This document shows positions 27,206-36,219 of a DNA stretch of 64,000 nt, piece by piece. The stretch's first letter is position 1. The number at the start of each line of letters is the position of its first letter. Made by a program: the position numbers and the translations under genes. Source of the DNA: Burkholderia oklahomensis C6786 (GTDB lineage Bacteria; Pseudomonadota; Gammaproteobacteria; Burkholderiales; Burkholderiaceae); the NCBI RefSeq assembly GCF_000959365.1, contig NZ_CP009555.1, positions 1,116,001-1,180,000 of the forward strand, given 5' to 3'. Below the pieces are notes generated by a model. It was not told where the DNA came from. It made no database searches and saw only the letters and a program-made list of their open reading frames with translations.

Positions 27206-28015
27206 ATGACCGGCCAGACAGGCATTCTGCTGATCCACGGACTCGGCGGGACGCAATACGATCTCGGTTCGCTGCACAAGGCGATGCGTCGAGCAGGCGG
27301 CAATACGCACATGATCACGCTGCCGGGGCACGGCACGCGCCCCGAGGATCTCGTCGGCGTGCACGCGGAAGCGTGGCTCGACGCCGTCACCGAGCAGTAT
27401 CGCGCGCTCGAGGGCGAGTACGAGACCCTGCATGTCGCGGGCATGTGCATGGGCGCGCTCGTCGCGTTGCTGCTGTGTCATCGCGTCCGGCATGCGCGCG
27501 GGCGGCTCGCGTTGCTCGCTACGCCGATGTTCATCGACGGCTGGTCGACGCCCTGGTACCGGCCGCTGAGACATCTGCTGTATCGCGTGCCGGGCGTGTC
27601 GGCACGGTTACGCGTCGATGAGGACGAGCCGTTCGGCATCAAGAATCCGACGATTCGCGCGATCGTGAAGAAGAAATTCGAGCGTCAGGACAATTTCCAC
27701 TACCCGTGGGTGCCGCTTGCGTGCATTCGCCAGATCGACCGGATGCGGAACTGGGCGCGCGCGGCCGCAGCCGACACGCACTGTCCGACGCTCGTGCTGC
27801 ACGCGCGCGAGGACGAGCTGACGAGCTTGCGCTCGGCCGACTTCCTGTTGAAGAACTTGCCCGACGCGCGCGGAATCGTGCTGGAGAACAGCTACCACAT
27901 GATCTGCGCGGACAACGATCGCGATGAAGTCGCCCGGCAGGTTCTGACGTTTTTCGGCTTCGATCCGTCGCATGCGGTGAGTCCGGCGATGGCGCGCAGG
28001 ATGGGGCGGGTGTGA
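27206..28015 (+). CDS. Alpha/beta hydrolase with a cysteine nucleophile
   Basis: A 269-residue cytoplasmic alpha/beta-hydrolase. The oxyanion segment is LLIHGLGGTQYDLGSL. The nucleophile elbow reads GMCMGA instead of the usual GxSxG, so the nucleophile is Cys, as in dienelactone hydrolases. The acid is in HAREDELTS and the His in ENSYHMIC. It resembles carboxylesterases/monoacylglycerol-lipase-like enzymes. It is co-transcribed with the MASE1-PAS gene (14-bp gap). The substrate is unknown; the Ser-to-Cys exchange may alter or weaken esterase activity. Confidence 0.8.
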   Translation: MTGQTGILLIHGLGGTQYDLGSLHKAMRRAGGNTHMITLPGHGTRPEDLVGVHAEAWLDAVTEQYRALEGEYETLHVAGMCMGALVALLLCHRVRHARGRLALLATPMFIDGWSTPWYRPLRHLLYRVPGVSARLRVDEDEPFGIKNPTIRAIVKKKFERQDNFHYPWVPLACIRQIDRMRNWARAAAADTHCPTLVLHAREDELTSLRSADFLLKNLPDARGIVLENSYHMICADNDRDEVARQVLTFFGFDPSHAVSPAMARRMGRV

Positions 28016-28691
28016 ACGGCCCGGGAGAAGGCCGAGGAAGACCACCGAAAGCCTGTTTCCCCGTCCGGTTTCCCGCTTGCACGTCTCTCGAAATTGCCGC
28101 CATAAAATGAACGGCGGCCTCGGCTCGTCGCGCATGGGCGGCAAGTTCGTCATGGGGCAACGCAGCAGCGAACAGGACGTGATCGAGCGGAACAGCACAT
28201 CGATATGAAGCTGACGCTCGCGAGCGGCCGTCCGCGCACTTCTTCAGACACTGCTAGATGCTGAACCTCTGTGCGCCTCGCCTCGCAATGATGCGGAGAT
28301 GGATCGCCTCCATCGGACTCGACGATACGGCGTACGGCACGCACACCATGCATCGCACAAAACATTGATCTATCGCCGAAGAAGAATCTTCGGGCGGTGC
28401 GGTTGCTGCTCGGCGAGCGGGCGCTTGTCGGTCATCCGCGGACCCTCGTTGGGGCGTCGGCCGCACATTCAGGCGGCGGCTCCGCTTTGCAGACTCAACC
28501 GGTAGATTCCCGCCAGACCCGATTGCAAATGCTCACAGGCCAGTGACCCGGCCTCGTGGGTGAGTTTTGCGGAGTACCCGGCGGGAATGGTCCGCTCCTT
28601 CGATGCGCTTCCGCAACCGGCTTCCTGAACGAGCGAAACCGTCCGTGTTCAAACACATCTCCGGCGCGAACATCGCTCGCTTATCGCTCGC
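28016..28691. other. Intergenic region, no supported gene
   Basis: About 675 bp between convergent genes. Both strands contain only short, low-quality open frames, and no RNA gene or repeat was recognised. Confidence 0.45.
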
Positions 28692-29384
28692 TTACAGCGG
28701 ATGAGCAGCGCCTGCCTGCAACAACAGCGACACGGCGACCGGATCGGGCATCCCATCGGCATCGATCGCGCCTGCTTCCGCGAGCGCGCCGAGATCGCTA
28801 TCGACGCCCGCTTGCCCGACCACGAACGGCGTCGTCAGAAACGCCTGTGCCGTCAGCGTGACCGCATAGCGCTGCTGAAGATTCGCGACGACAGCCGCTT
28901 GCGCGGCCAGCACGTCGGTCTGGTTTTCCAACACCTGCTGGAAGCGCGAATTGCCCGGAAAATCCCCGATCAGATGGGCCGTGTCCGTGCCGAGCTGCGA
29001 CGCGAGGTAGACCAGCATCAGCTCGGTCTCGGGCGTCGTATTGAACGTGCCGCCGGAAAACGCGAGCGAATGCAGCGTCGTGCCGCCGGAGCTCACGGTG
29101 ATGACACAGGGAAGCGTGGCGTCGAACGTGATGCTGTAGTGCCCACCGCCGTCAGACAGGGTAGCGCCCGAACCCTGCGCACAACCGACGTTGACCGTCG
29201 CGCTGGCCAGCGCCCGGCCGGTGGCGGCAGTGCCGGATAGCGCGATGGTCTGCATGCCGTTTTCGTTGAAACACGCGTCGAAACCGAAGCAGGCGTCGCC
29301 GCCGCACGCGTAAAGCGTCGCGAGCGAAGCAACGCAAAATGCGCCCAGTGCCGGGCGAACGAAGCGCGCGTTGTGAGTGTTCAT
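28692..29384 (-). CDS. Putative lipoprotein
   Basis: A 230-residue protein from ATG 29384 (MNTHNARFVRP). The signal sequence ends in a lipobox (ASLATLYACGG), so the mature protein should be lipid-anchored. After a Cys-containing segment (CFGFDACF) comes a carboxypeptidase-regulatory/Ig-like strand pattern (GTAATGRALASATVNVGCAQ), as found in cell-surface lipoproteins, followed by a helical C-terminal half. No enzyme motif. A longer in-frame N-terminus exists but would bury the signal peptide. Confidence 0.72.
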   Translation of the reverse strand: MNTHNARFVRPALGAFCVASLATLYACGGDACFGFDACFNENGMQTIALSGTAATGRALASATVNVGCAQGSGATLSDGGGHYSITFDATLPCVITVSSGGTTLHSLAFSGGTFNTTPETELMLVYLASQLGTDTAHLIGDFPGNSRFQQVLENQTDVLAAQAAVVANLQQRYAVTLTAQAFLTTPFVVGQAGVDSDLGALAEAGAIDADGMPDPVAVSLLLQAGAAHPL

Positions 29385-29915
29385 GGCCGCTGCAGTCGAT
29401 GGAAGGAGGAAAAGACGACTGGTTCCGCGCCAGGGGACAGGCGCTACGTCCAATTCTAGGTGCTGGATTCCGAAACCGCGCATCGAGTCGATCCGATTCG
29501 CAACCGTATTTGTTCTCGCGCCATGAAACGCCAGCATTGCGGGCAATCGAATCGCAGTGGTCACGCAAGGTCCGCAGCGAGCCGTGCTGACGCTTCACGG
29601 CACTGAATTCGCATTCCGCGATCGTCATCGTGTGGAGAAGGCTAACCGCCGTATCGACGATTGCCGCACCATCCGATGGCCGCTTGATCTTGGCATCCGT
29701 CGCTCCCTTGATGATTCGCCGAAAGGCCGCAGCGGATCGGCTACCGACACGGCCTTCAGCCGCAAGCGGACATGCGAAGCGAGGGATTCCTGATACGCTT
29801 CACATGTCTGCAAAAACCGAAAACCATACAAAACCCCCACAAACATCAACCTCCCCTATCCCCTCCCGCCCCTCAACAGGACTACACTAAAGGCGCCGAA
29901 AGCGGAGACAAAACC
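29385..29915. other. Divergent intergenic region
   Basis: About 530 bp between the lipoprotein and the next plus-strand gene. It contains a low-complexity C/A-rich patch near 29825-29880 (many CCC/AAAC runs), just before the ribosome-binding site GCGGAGA of the gene at 29916. No gene is supported. Confidence 0.45.
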
Positions 29916-30233
29916 ATGATTCCTCCCGACCCTGAAAGCACCTTCCGCGGCTTGCCGTTGACGCCCGAGCAGGACGCTGAAGTAAGGCATTACATCAAGG
30001 TTCGAACGCAGCGTGGTCTGCCGTGGGACACACCCGAGTTGCAGGCGATGATTCGCGACATGATGCAGCCCCCGGAAGAAGACGCCAACGAAGCTGATTT
30101 CCTGTCTGACGAGGCGAAAGCGGTCGCCGAGCGCGCGATGTCGTCGGTGGAAGACGAGATGGACCCCACCGAGGCGCGCGAGGAATGGCGAGCGGCGATG
30201 GAAGCGGAAAACATGAAGGGCCTGCGCCGATAG
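29916..30233 (+). CDS. Small acidic hypothetical protein
   Basis: A 105-residue soluble protein with ATG at 29916 behind AGCGGAGA. It is strongly helical and acidic (e.g. MMQPPEEDANEADFLSDEAK). No cysteines or known domain. It may form an operon with the next small gene, 163 bp away. Function unknown. Confidence 0.6.
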   Translation: MIPPDPESTFRGLPLTPEQDAEVRHYIKVRTQRGLPWDTPELQAMIRDMMQPPEEDANEADFLSDEAKAVAERAMSSVEDEMDPTEAREEWRAAMEAENMKGLRR

Positions 30234-30396
30234 CCGCCCTCCCCGCGTCCAAGACCGTCGCGCATGATGCGCCGCCCCGCACGACAGCGAACGTCCGTCA
30301 TCGACGGCTTCCCGCGCAAGCGCGAGCCGCCGATCGCATCGGTGCGACTCGATTCACGCGCCGTCCATTGAACGTCGAACGCACGAGAGGACGACC

Positions 30397-30681
30397 ATGC
30401 GACTGATCGACCCGAGCGAACACGCGGACTATCTCGAAGCCCTGCATGGTCGCGGCCTGTCGGGACGCGATTTCACGCTTCACGAAACCGATACGACCGA
30501 CCCGAAAAGCGACGAGAACATCGGTCAACAGGGCTTCGTCACGATCACCCGGCGGTCGACGCGCGTGACGAAGGAATACCCGCTCGGCGACGCGAGCGAT
30601 TGGCTCCAGCACTTCAAGAACGATCTCGAAGCGGGCGCGTTCGATCAGGCGAACGACAGCTCGCACGCCGCCGGGGTGTGA
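30397..30681 (+). CDS. Small hypothetical protein
   Basis: A 94-residue soluble protein with ATG at 30397 behind GAGAGGACGACC, a good ribosome-binding site. It contains a basic/aromatic patch (VTKEYPLGDASDWLQHFKND). No family recognised. Confidence 0.6.
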   Translation: MRLIDPSEHADYLEALHGRGLSGRDFTLHETDTTDPKSDENIGQQGFVTITRRSTRVTKEYPLGDASDWLQHFKNDLEAGAFDQANDSSHAAGV

Positions 30682-31258
30682 CGATCAAGCGACGCGCGGC
30701 TGCCCTGCTCACGTACGGCGCAATTCCCACCGATACATGCACGGGACCGCGGCCTCGACGGTTCCGATGTCGTCCGCGCCGGAGACATCGCGCGCGCCAT
30801 AGGCACGCCGTTGTCGATCGCGCCATGATCGAAGCTGCATCGTTCGCGGGAGGTCAATGCAGACGAGCAGCACTGGATACACTGGATATCGCGAAGACTT
30901 GCCTCGAAATGCGTCCGCGGCCTCTTTGTCCGGAGCCTCGTTGGCCGCGCGCAGCACCTTGACGATCCGTCCGGCCAGCGGATCGCTGCGGCTGTTCCCG
31001 AGTTGGGCTGAGAGCGCTGGGGCATCCTCACCACGAGGCCGGCGAGCGCATCTCCGTACCGTTCAACCTCTACCTGATGCCGAGGATGGCCTGATGACGC
31101 TCGGGCGGCGGCACCTGAAGCGTCTGCACGATCGAAAAGCGGCGGGCGACTTCCGCCGCCGACCTTACCGGATGACCAACGAACCCGCGTCGCTCCCAAC
31201 CGGTTTCCTTCTCTCGCCTACCAGCCAAGCGCGCGGGCGGGACGTGCTGTTTGACATG
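30682..31258. other. Degenerate region before the arsenic island
   Basis: About 575 bp with no intact gene. On the minus strand, coding-like stretches in two frames (ERYGDALAGLVVRM near 31060-31020, then GRIVKVLRAANEAPDKEAAD near 30980-30920) suggest a decayed gene with a frameshift, but the product is not recognisable. This could be the left edge of the acquired island. Confidence 0.35.
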
Positions 31259-32332
31259 TCAGGTCCGGCGCTCGTACCAGCCCTTTGACCGGTTGACGAT
31301 GCGCACCACAAGCAGCATGACCGGCACTTCGATCAGCACGCCGACGACGGTGGCCAACGCCGCGCCAGAATGGAAACCGAACAGGCTGATCGCGGCCGCG
31401 ACGGCCAACTCGAAGAAGTTGGACGCGCCGATCAACGCCGACGGACATGCGATGTTGTGCTTCTCACCGACTGCCCGATTGAGCCAGTAGGCGAGTGCCG
31501 AATTGAAGAACACCTGGATCAGGATTGGTACCGCAAGCAGCGCGATCACCAGCGGTTGCTTCAGGATCGCTGCCCCCTGGAACGCGAACAGCAGCACCAG
31601 CGTCGCCAGAAGCGAAGCGATCGACCATGGGCCGATCTTCGCCATTGCCGCATCGAACGCCGCCTGCCCCTTCGCCAGCAACACCTTACGCCAGATCTGC
31701 GCGAGGATTACCGGGATCACGATATAGAGCACGACCGACGTAAGCAGCGTCGCCCACGGCACCGTGATCGCGGACATGCCGAGCAGCAGCCCGACCAGCG
31801 GCGCAAACGCGATCACCATGATGCTGTCGTTCAGCGCGACCTGCGACAGTGTGAACAGCGGATCGCCCCCCGTCAGCCGGCTCCACACGAACACCATCGC
31901 CGTGCACGGCGCAGCAGCCAGCAGGATCAGGCCGGCGATATAACTGTCGAGCTGGTCCGCCGGCAGCATCGTTGCAAACAGATGGCGGATAAACAGCCAG
32001 CCGAGGAATGCCATCGAAAACGGCTTGACGAGCCAGTTCACGATGAGCGTGACGCCGATGCCTTTGACGTGCTGACGCACTTCATGCAACGCGCCGAAGT
32101 CGACCTTGACCAGCATCGGAATGATCATCACCCAGATCAGCAGCCCGACCGGGAGGTTGACCTGTGCGTACTCCATCCGGCCGATCTGCTGAAACAGACC
32201 AGGCAGCACCTGGCCGAGCGCGATGCCGGCGACGATGCACAGCGCGACCCAGACCGTCAGATAGCGTTCGAAGAAATTGATGGAAGGCTTTGCGACGGCG
32301 TTGCTCGTCGGGGCGACGTTGGACGTGTTCAT
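31259..32332 (-). CDS. acr3: Arsenite efflux permease, Acr3 family
   Basis: A 357-residue inner-membrane protein with ten hydrophobic helices and the Acr3 signatures LVKPFSMAFLGWLF and LLAAAPCTAMVFVWS (the conserved Cys needed for arsenite transport), plus CPSALIGASNFFELAVA. It exports As(III) using the proton gradient. Start at ATG 32332 (MNTSNVAP); an in-frame ATG at 32395 lies two bases after the arsC stop and would add 21 residues, so coupled translation is possible. It is the third gene of an arsR-arsC-acr3 operon. Confidence 0.93.
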   Translation of the reverse strand: MNTSNVAPTSNAVAKPSINFFERYLTVWVALCIVAGIALGQVLPGLFQQIGRMEYAQVNLPVGLLIWVMIIPMLVKVDFGALHEVRQHVKGIGVTLIVNWLVKPFSMAFLGWLFIRHLFATMLPADQLDSYIAGLILLAAAPCTAMVFVWSRLTGGDPLFTLSQVALNDSIMVIAFAPLVGLLLGMSAITVPWATLLTSVVLYIVIPVILAQIWRKVLLAKGQAAFDAAMAKIGPWSIASLLATLVLLFAFQGAAILKQPLVIALLAVPILIQVFFNSALAYWLNRAVGEKHNIACPSALIGASNFFELAVAAAISLFGFHSGAALATVVGVLIEVPVMLLVVRIVNRSKGWYERRT

Positions 32333-32397
32333 TGGAGAGGGTTCAGTCTTGAAGTCGTAGGCAGCCGCTCGTTTCAGCAGACCGCCCATGCGCATGA

Positions 32398-32892
32398 TCA
32401 GCTTTGCGAGATCTCGATCAGCGCCGTCTGGAGTTCGGCGTTGCTCATACCATCGACGGGCAGCGCCAGCAACTGCAGCATCCGATAACCGAGCGCTTGC
32501 CGCGTGAGCTCGAAGGCGAGACGCTTGCCTTCGTCCCCGCCTGTCGCATTCGACGGATCGGCATAGCCCCAATGCACTTTGACGGGGCTGCCGGGCCAGT
32601 ACGGGCAGGTCTCTGCCGCCGCGCTGTCGCACACGGTGATCACGATGCGCATTTCAGGCACGCCGTCGCCGACGAATTCGTCCCAGCTCTTGCTGCGGTA
32701 GCCGTCGACGTCGACGCCCGCGTTCGTCAGCGCTTCCAGCGCGAACGGATTGAGTCGCCCGCTCGGCGCACTTCCCGCGCTGTATGCGCGGACATCCTTG
32801 CCGAGCTTCGCGGCCCAGTGGTTGAGCATCCCTTCCGACAGCACGCTTCTCGCCGAATTGTGCGTGCAGAGAATCAGTACGTTGGTAGTCAT
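32398..32892 (-). CDS. arsC: Arsenate reductase, low-molecular-weight phosphatase type
   Basis: A 164-residue cytoplasmic enzyme. The phosphatase-like P-loop LILCTHNSARS supplies catalytic Cys9. Further cysteines at 88 and 96 (VITVCDSAAAETCPYW) match the relay pair of thioredoxin-linked ArsC. It reduces As(V) to As(III) for export by the adjacent Acr3. Start ATG 32892. The arsR gene ends 23 bp upstream. Confidence 0.93.
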   Translation of the reverse strand: MTTNVLILCTHNSARSVLSEGMLNHWAAKLGKDVRAYSAGSAPSGRLNPFALEALTNAGVDVDGYRSKSWDEFVGDGVPEMRIVITVCDSAAAETCPYWPGSPVKVHWGYADPSNATGGDEGKRLAFELTRQALGYRMLQLLALPVDGMSNAELQTALIEISQS

Positions 32893-32914
32893 GGGCGGAG
32901 CGCGCGAATGCGCT

Positions 32915-33250
32915 TCACGATTGATGTGTATTGGACGTCGAGCAAGCTGACGCCGGCGAGCACGGATTACCGCCGCAGCAGTTCTCCGTGAGGTAGGCAA
33001 GCAGACCGTTCATCGTCGCGAAGTTTGCGCAGTAGAAGACGAAACGGCCTTCCTGGCGGCTTGTGACCAGCTGAGCGTGCGCCAATTCCTTCAGGTGAAA
33101 CGACAACGAAGACGGCGGCACGTCGAGCAGCGTGGCAATCTGCCCGGCCGGCAAGCCTTGCGGCCCCGCTTGCACCAAAGTCCGGAAGACGGCCAGCCGC
33201 GACTCATGCGCGAGCGCCGCAAGGGCGATAATAGTCCGATTCGTTTCCAT
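32915..33250 (-). CDS. arsR: ArsR-type arsenite-responsive repressor (arsC-acr3 operon)
   Basis: A 111-residue winged-helix repressor (ALAALAHESRLAVFRTLVQA, then SSLSFHLKELAHAQLV as recognition helix). The metal site is not in the classic alpha-3 position but probably in the C-terminal tail, which carries ENCCGG and further Cys (NPCSPASACS), as in other ArsR variants of Burkholderiales. It starts at ATG 33250. It presumably represses its own operon through the palindromic site just upstream. Confidence 0.9.
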   Translation of the reverse strand: METNRTIIALAALAHESRLAVFRTLVQAGPQGLPAGQIATLLDVPPSSLSFHLKELAHAQLVTSRQEGRFVFYCANFATMNGLLAYLTENCCGGNPCSPASACSTSNTHQS

Positions 33251-33263
33251 GTTTCCATAATAG

Positions 33264-33275
33264 TCGAAATATCGA
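33264..33275. promoter_or_regulatory. Candidate ArsR operator upstream of arsR-arsC-acr3
   Basis: TCGAAATATCGA, an AT-centred dyad lying 14 bp upstream of the arsR start codon, within an AT-rich stretch fit for a promoter. Assigned by position and symmetry only. Confidence 0.4.
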
Positions 33276-33369
33276 ATAACTGACAAGAGGATCATCTCTC
33301 GCCGGACCTTCCAGGCCGCTGTTCGTCAGTACAATCGTCAACAGACCAGCCAAGACAGCGAGATGCAAC

Positions 33370-33930
33370 GTGGCAACCCTGTCCTCGATCGAGAAACGAA
33401 AACTTGAACGCCTGCTTGGCATGAGCACCGGCTACATGCTCAACTTCTCCGATCGTACATTTTCGATCTTCTTTGACGAGCACACGGGCCTGGACATAGG
33501 CAACGCCAAATACCGGGCCAACCTAAGCTCCGGGTCGAAGGCAAATCGGATGCGGAGCTTCTGGACCCTCGAACCTGACCACGTCGTCGCCAAGGTGTTG
33601 CTCGCGATGATTGAGTACGCCAATGAGTACTGGTGCTTCCCGCCGGAAGTAGACGCGGCGCTGCTCGCTGACATGCAGCAGATAATCGGTCGGCTCTCTC
33701 AGAAGCCGTCGAGTCAGGTTCCGGAGGTAGACGCATTTACGGCCAGCGTTAACGACCTCGATTTTGAAGCTGCGGCGAAGCACATTCGCACTGCGATAGA
33801 GCAAAACGAGCCCGCGACAGCGCTCGATCGCCTGCACGTCTTTACGATGAAGTTTCTGCGTACTCACTGCCAGCACCGTGGCATTGAGAGTAAGCGATCA
33901 ATGATCGACGCCCTGTTCCTGGGAAGCTAG
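33370..33930 (+). pseudogene. Truncated AbiJ-like abortive-infection protein
   Basis: A 186-residue open frame with a GTG start at 33370. The N-terminus (KRKLERLLGMSTGYMLNFSD, then GSKANRMRSFWTLEPDHVVA) matches the N-terminal domain common in abortive-infection family proteins. These continue with a linker (LDRLHVFTMKFLRTHCQHRG) into a C-terminal Abi domain with a HEPN-like RNase helix pair. Here the frame stops right after IDALFLGS, where the Abi C-terminal domain should begin, and IS66 genes start immediately afterwards. The gene has most likely been cut by that element and is non-functional. Homology is from memory of the family pattern. Confidence 0.6.
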
Positions 33931-33972
33931 AGCGGCGACGCTTATGTCCACTTGAACGAGGAAGTGGACGCA

Positions 33973-34458
33973 ATGACAGAGCACGGCAACGATCTGAAGT
34001 CACGCCTGGTGACAGGCTTCGAACGCGACGGGCGGCGCCGGCGTTTTGATCCGCAGGCCAAGCGGGAATTGGTTCAGGCATGCATGCAACCTGGAGTGTC
34101 AGTTGCGAGGATGGCGCTGGACCACGCAGTGAACGCGAACCTGCTACGCAAGTGGATCAGAGACTACGAGCGCGAGCGCAACGGAGCTGCAGCAAGCAAG
34201 GCGATCGAGAGCCAAGCTCCGGCATTCGTGCCCGTGGTTCAGATCGGCGAGATCGAGGCATCAGTCACTGACGTTCGAGGGCGACCGACTCGCATGGGGA
34301 TTGCGCAATCGCGAGAGTCCATGTCGCCGCCGTCCCAGCTTGTCGCGCAGCTACCTAACGGTGTGACGCTCAAGCTCGGCTGCAACGAGCATGATGTCGC
34401 GCTGATGTCGACGATGATCGAGACGCTGGTGCGCTGCCATGTTCCGGCTCGACAGTGA
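33973..34458 (+). CDS. tnpA: IS66 TnpA (IS3-type HTH accessory protein)
   Basis: A 161-residue helix-turn-helix protein with ATG at 33973 (MTEHGNDLKSRL). The core RFDPQAKRELVQACMQPG and HAVNANLLRKWIRDYERE are typical of IS66 TnpA. It overlaps the start of tnpB by 20 bp, the usual translational coupling in this family. Confidence 0.85.
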   Translation: MTEHGNDLKSRLVTGFERDGRRRRFDPQAKRELVQACMQPGVSVARMALDHAVNANLLRKWIRDYERERNGAAASKAIESQAPAFVPVVQIGEIEASVTDVRGRPTRMGIAQSRESMSPPSQLVAQLPNGVTLKLGCNEHDVALMSTMIETLVRCHVPARQ

Positions 34459-34792
34459 GCTGAAGGTCTACGTGCATCGCGACGCGGTCGACTTCCGCAA
34501 GAACATCACCGGCTTGGCGGCGTTGGTCGAGCAAGCGCTGGGGCTCGCCCCGTTCGCCCGAGCAGTGTACGTGTTCCGCAACAAGCGCGCTGATCGCATC
34601 AAGCTGCTGCTATGGGAGCGCAACGGGTTCTGGCTCTTGATGAAGCGACTGGAAGCCGATCGTTTCGTATGGCCACGCGAGGCCGCGGACGTTCTCGAAC
34701 TGAGCGTCGAGCAGTTGCACTGGCTACTTGACGGCATCGATCTGGCCGCCATGCGCAAGCATCCAGCGCGGCATTATGCGCGCGTCAACTAG
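34439..34792 (+). CDS. tnpB: IS66 TnpB (Orf2)
   Basis: A 117-residue protein with the conserved IS66 Orf2 pattern: VYVHRDAVDFRKNITGLAAL, YVFRNKRADRIKLLLWERNG and FVWPREAADVLELSVEQLHW. Full length for the family. It is required for IS66 transposition, although its role is poorly understood. Confidence 0.92.
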   Translation: MFRLDSELKVYVHRDAVDFRKNITGLAALVEQALGLAPFARAVYVFRNKRADRIKLLLWERNGFWLLMKRLEADRFVWPREAADVLELSVEQLHWLLDGIDLAAMRKHPARHYARVN

Positions 34793-34885
34793 GACAGGCG
34801 CATGGTTGCACGAGAGCAACATACCGATCGGGATCGGCGCGGCGACGTAAACCCATGGCCCGTCGAAACCCGCTATGGTTACGGG

Positions 34886-35443
34886 ATGACTCGCGCCCCA
34901 CAACCCGCATCGATTACCGCGGAAGAACTCGCCGCGCTCATTGCCGAGCGCGACGCGATGCTTGCTGAGCGCGATGCGCTGCGCGGCGAACTGCGCGTGA
35001 CGAAGGTCGAACGCGACTTGCTCAAGGAGCAGTTGAAGGCCTATGAGCGACGGCTGTTCGGCGCCAAGAGCGAAGCCCGCAGTGCCGATCAACGGGACTT
35101 GTTCTTGAACGAGGCCGAAGCGCTGGCGCCGACGGCGGCAACGCTTCCGGCACAAGAGGAAGACGAAGCCCAAACGCAGGTAGCCGGCCACGCGCGTAAA
35201 AAGCCCGGGCGCAAACCGCTCGATCCGGCTTTGCCGCGCGAAGTCACCGCCGCAGACACTCCCAAGCGAGCGCGGATGCCTGCCTGCCAAGGAGTAGGCG
35301 GCTTTCGATTTACGAAGAATCAGATTCCCTCGGCGCCGTCGGTACGTTGTGCCCAGACGGTACGCAACAGGCAAGATTCGCTGCCGCCGCCCTCTTCGGG
35401 CTTTGACCGCCTGCACCGAAAACCGGAATCGCGCTCAGCGTGA
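34886..35443 (+). pseudogene. tnpC: IS66 TnpC transposase, N-terminal fragment
   Basis: From ATG 34886 (MTRAPQPASITAEEL) the typical TnpC leucine-zipper-like N-terminus is seen (ERDLLKEQLKAYERRLFGAK, KKPGRKPLDPALPREV). At about 35243 the similarity stops, before the zinc finger and DDE catalytic domain, and the remaining codons to 35443 run antisense through arsI. The transposase is inactive. Confidence 0.85.
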
Positions 35444-35786
35444 GATAGGTCTCCCATGCAATCCCCTGCGGATCAGTGACCCAATGCTTGTCCGAACGGA
35501 CATAGCAGCAGGGTGTGTTCATCTGGGTACTAATCGGTAACTCGGCATCACGCAGCCGGCTCTGCATCTCGAGCAACTCGCCTTCGTCTTCCACCTGGAT
35601 CCCCAGATGATCGACCCCGGGCACCAAGCCCCGCGCAGATATCGCGAAGTTCACTCGCGGATCGTTCAGCATCCATTTGGCGTAGTCGCCCTTCTCCACC
35701 GTAGGGCGACTGGCAAACAACGCGGAATAGAACTCAATACTAGCGCGCAGATCTTCAACAGCAACATGAACGTGTAGGCGTTTCAC
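35310..35786 (-). CDS. arsI: ArsI-type C-As lyase (glyoxalase/VOC fold)
   Basis: A 158-residue vicinal-oxygen-chelate enzyme with a GTG start at 35786 behind GGGAGG. Metal ligands expected for ArsI are all present: His5 (KRLHVHV), His60 (GVDHLGI) and Glu112 (AWETYL). The vicinal cysteine pair that binds trivalent arsenic is Cys93-Cys94 (NTPCCYVRSDKHWVTDP). A second pair occurs near the C-terminus (NLACCVPS). ArsI uses Fe(II) and O2 to break the carbon-arsenic bond of methylarsenite and related aromatic arsenicals, giving As(III). It lies 17 bp after its arsR. In this island it would degrade organoarsenicals while the facing operon makes them. Confidence 0.87.
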   Translation of the reverse strand: MKRLHVHVAVEDLRASIEFYSALFASRPTVEKGDYAKWMLNDPRVNFAISARGLVPGVDHLGIQVEDEGELLEMQSRLRDAELPISTQMNTPCCYVRSDKHWVTDPQGIAWETYLTLSAIPVFGAGGQSPKRAAAANLACCVPSGHNVPTAPRESDSS

Positions 35787-35802
35787 AAATGACCTCCCGA
35801 GA

Positions 35803-36126
35803 TCATTCGGACATGGACGAACCGCTCCCCAAAACGGATGCTTCCTCGGCACAACAGCTTTCAGTCAAGAAACCGATCAGATCTCTAATTGCCTGTACGT
35901 TCGGCGAATAGAACGTCTGCCGACCGCGCTGCTCGCATATCACGACGCCAGCCATCATCAGCTCCTTCAAGTGAAACGACAGAGACGATGAAGCGACATC
36001 CAGCGACCGAGCGATGTCCCCGGCAGACAGGCCACCTATATCCGCCTTCATGAGCAGGCTATATACCGCGAGCCTCGGACGGGAACTCAATGCCTCCAAG
36101 ACACGAACCGCCTTTTTCCGTTCCAT
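35803..36126 (-). CDS. arsR: ArsR-type repressor paired with arsI
   Basis: A 107-residue winged-helix protein from ATG 36126 (MERKKAVRVLEAL), with HTH residues SSSLSFHLKELMMAGVV. The C-terminal part holds a CC pair (LTESCCAEEASV), probably the trivalent-arsenical site. Repressors beside arsI in other bacteria respond to methylarsenite as well as arsenite. Whether this one prefers organoarsenicals cannot be told. It is followed by arsI (17-bp gap). Confidence 0.88.
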   Translation of the reverse strand: MERKKAVRVLEALSSRPRLAVYSLLMKADIGGLSAGDIARSLDVASSSLSFHLKELMMAGVVICEQRGRQTFYSPNVQAIRDLIGFLTESCCAEEASVLGSGSSMSE

Positions 36127-36136
36127 GTTCCGCACC

Positions 36137-36157
36137 GGCCGAACTATTCCGTCGGCC
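36137..36157. promoter_or_regulatory. Inverted repeat upstream of arsR-arsI
   Basis: GGCCGA (36137-36142) and TCGGCC (36152-36157) form a 6-bp inverted repeat with a 9-bp spacer, starting 11 bp upstream of the arsR start codon. Candidate operator, unproven. Confidence 0.3.
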
Positions 36158-36219
36158 GCGGCTCCCGGTCAATCACTAGATCATGCCGCGCCGCAGCCCT
36201 ACCCTACCACGAGACCGAA

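Larger units (their letters stand above)
33935..35245 (+). mobile_element. IS66-family element, broken at its right end
   Basis: The usual IS66 order tnpA-tnpB-tnpC is present, but tnpC ends after roughly 119 residues of the expected ~520, and unrelated sequence leading into arsI follows. The left junction lies between the abi stop (33930) and about 33970. I could not define inverted repeats. The element is immobile unless helped in trans. Confidence 0.7.

Noticed and set aside
30645..31199. Possible gene on the minus strand before the arsenic island
   Set aside because: Coding-like patches occur in two different frames with no continuous product, start or ribosome-binding site; reported only as a degenerate region.
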